This document shows, one piece after another, positions 42,952 to 43,036 of a stretch of 43,036 bases of DNA. Source of the DNA: RGIG5612 sp963589005 (GTDB taxonomy: Bacteria > Bacillota > Clostridia > Lachnospirales > Lachnospiraceae). The notes below the pieces were generated by a model, which made no database searches, was not told where the DNA came from, and saw nothing but the letters and a program-made list of their open reading frames with translations. The first letter of the stretch is position 1. Each line of letters starts with the position of its first letter. The translations under genes and the position numbers were made by a program. The stretch is taken from NCBI GenBank assembly GCA_963589005.1, contig CAVAJR010000022.1, positions 1 through 43,036 on the forward strand. Reading direction: 5' to 3'.

Positions 42952-43036
42952 ATGATGAATTTCACGAATGACGAGATGAATCTCATGTGCATTTACTGTG
43001 CCGGAAGCAACCGCACCGGACTGATGCAGAAACTTA
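42952..43036 (+). CDS. Transposon-transfer assisting (TTRAP-like) protein, 3' partial
   Basis: Only 28 codons are in the window: MMNFTNDEMNLMCIYCAGSN and onward. The opening NFTNDEMNLMCIY is what I recall for the TTRAP family of conjugative transposons and ICEs in gut Firmicutes. AAAGGGATTTACT precedes the ATG. The window therefore ends in a mobile element, a few hundred bases after a tRNA-Cys gene. Confidence 0.7.
   Translation, partial: MMNFTNDEMNLMCIYCAGSNRTGLMQKL

Overview
This window looks like a chromosomal segment of a Gram-positive anaerobe of the Clostridia, most likely a Lachnospiraceae gut or rumen species, probably from a metagenome assembly. The basis is the strong AGGAGG-type ribosome binding sites, Thr/Glu-rich secreted proteins, a CD1871A-type CxxC mini-protein, LrgAB, DUF5711 and CvpA proteins, a YolD/Y-family polymerase pair and a CTn-type TTRAP gene. 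There are two runs of N (1084-1327, 2388-3162), both inside the first gene, and a suspicious seam near 4498-4505.

Layout. 1-4.5 kb: the 5'-truncated gene of a huge secreted Thr/Glu-rich surface protein. 4.5-7.8 kb: cell-envelope genes (LCP ligase, SH3b lipoprotein, murG). 8.2-11.2 kb: a deaminase-type amidohydrolase, pgi, and a small conserved gene that appears to be leaderless. 11.4-15.8 kb: sirtuin, a coiled-coil membrane protein, a DUF5711 protein and a CvpA-like protein in one direction. 15.8-18.4 kb: a LysR regulator divergent from an orphan TrpB2-type enzyme, with an ATAA-N7-TTAT dyad between them. 18.4-19.2 kb: a gene-free stretch with its own promoter and terminator on the minus strand (candidate non-coding RNA). 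19.3-21 kb: a perfect-consensus promoter, a riboswitch-like leader with attenuator, a queuosine-precursor transporter and queF. 22-24.4 kb: carbonic anhydrase, PncC, a Cys-motif protein and an Fe-S protein. 24.5-25.7 kb: lrgAB. 26-29.3 kb: a YugP-like protein that has lost its zinc motif, a HAD phosphatase, a prolyl-tRNA editing protein and a small protein. 29.5-32.5 kb: a redox operon (TlpA, CD1871A mini-protein, polyferredoxin, thioredoxin) opposite a ferredoxin:thioredoxin reductase-like gene. 32.8-36.2 kb: a second degenerate zinc-peptidase-like protein, lysA, thiE and a small gene. 36.5-38.7 kb: a secreted beta-helix protein. 38.8-42.4 kb: a small gene, an AraC regulator, a Y-family polymerase and YolD. 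42.5-43 kb: tRNA-Cys, its terminator, and the first codons of a conjugative-transposon gene.

How parts work together. The envelope genes assemble and decorate peptidoglycan. The redox cluster pairs an extracytoplasmic TlpA oxidoreductase with a membrane Fe-S electron carrier and thioredoxin. The queuosine genes share one regulated leader. PolY and YolD form a translesion-repair pair.

The most unusual signals are: (i) a dispersed intergenic repeat of about 70-120 bp, with nested inverted repeats and a TGCGCCG core, in at least five gene gaps on both strands; (ii) the roughly 800-nt minus-strand transcription unit without a real ORF; (iii) the queuosine leader; (iv) two unrelated zinc-peptidase-like proteins whose HExxH motif is broken; and (v) a leaderless small gene.
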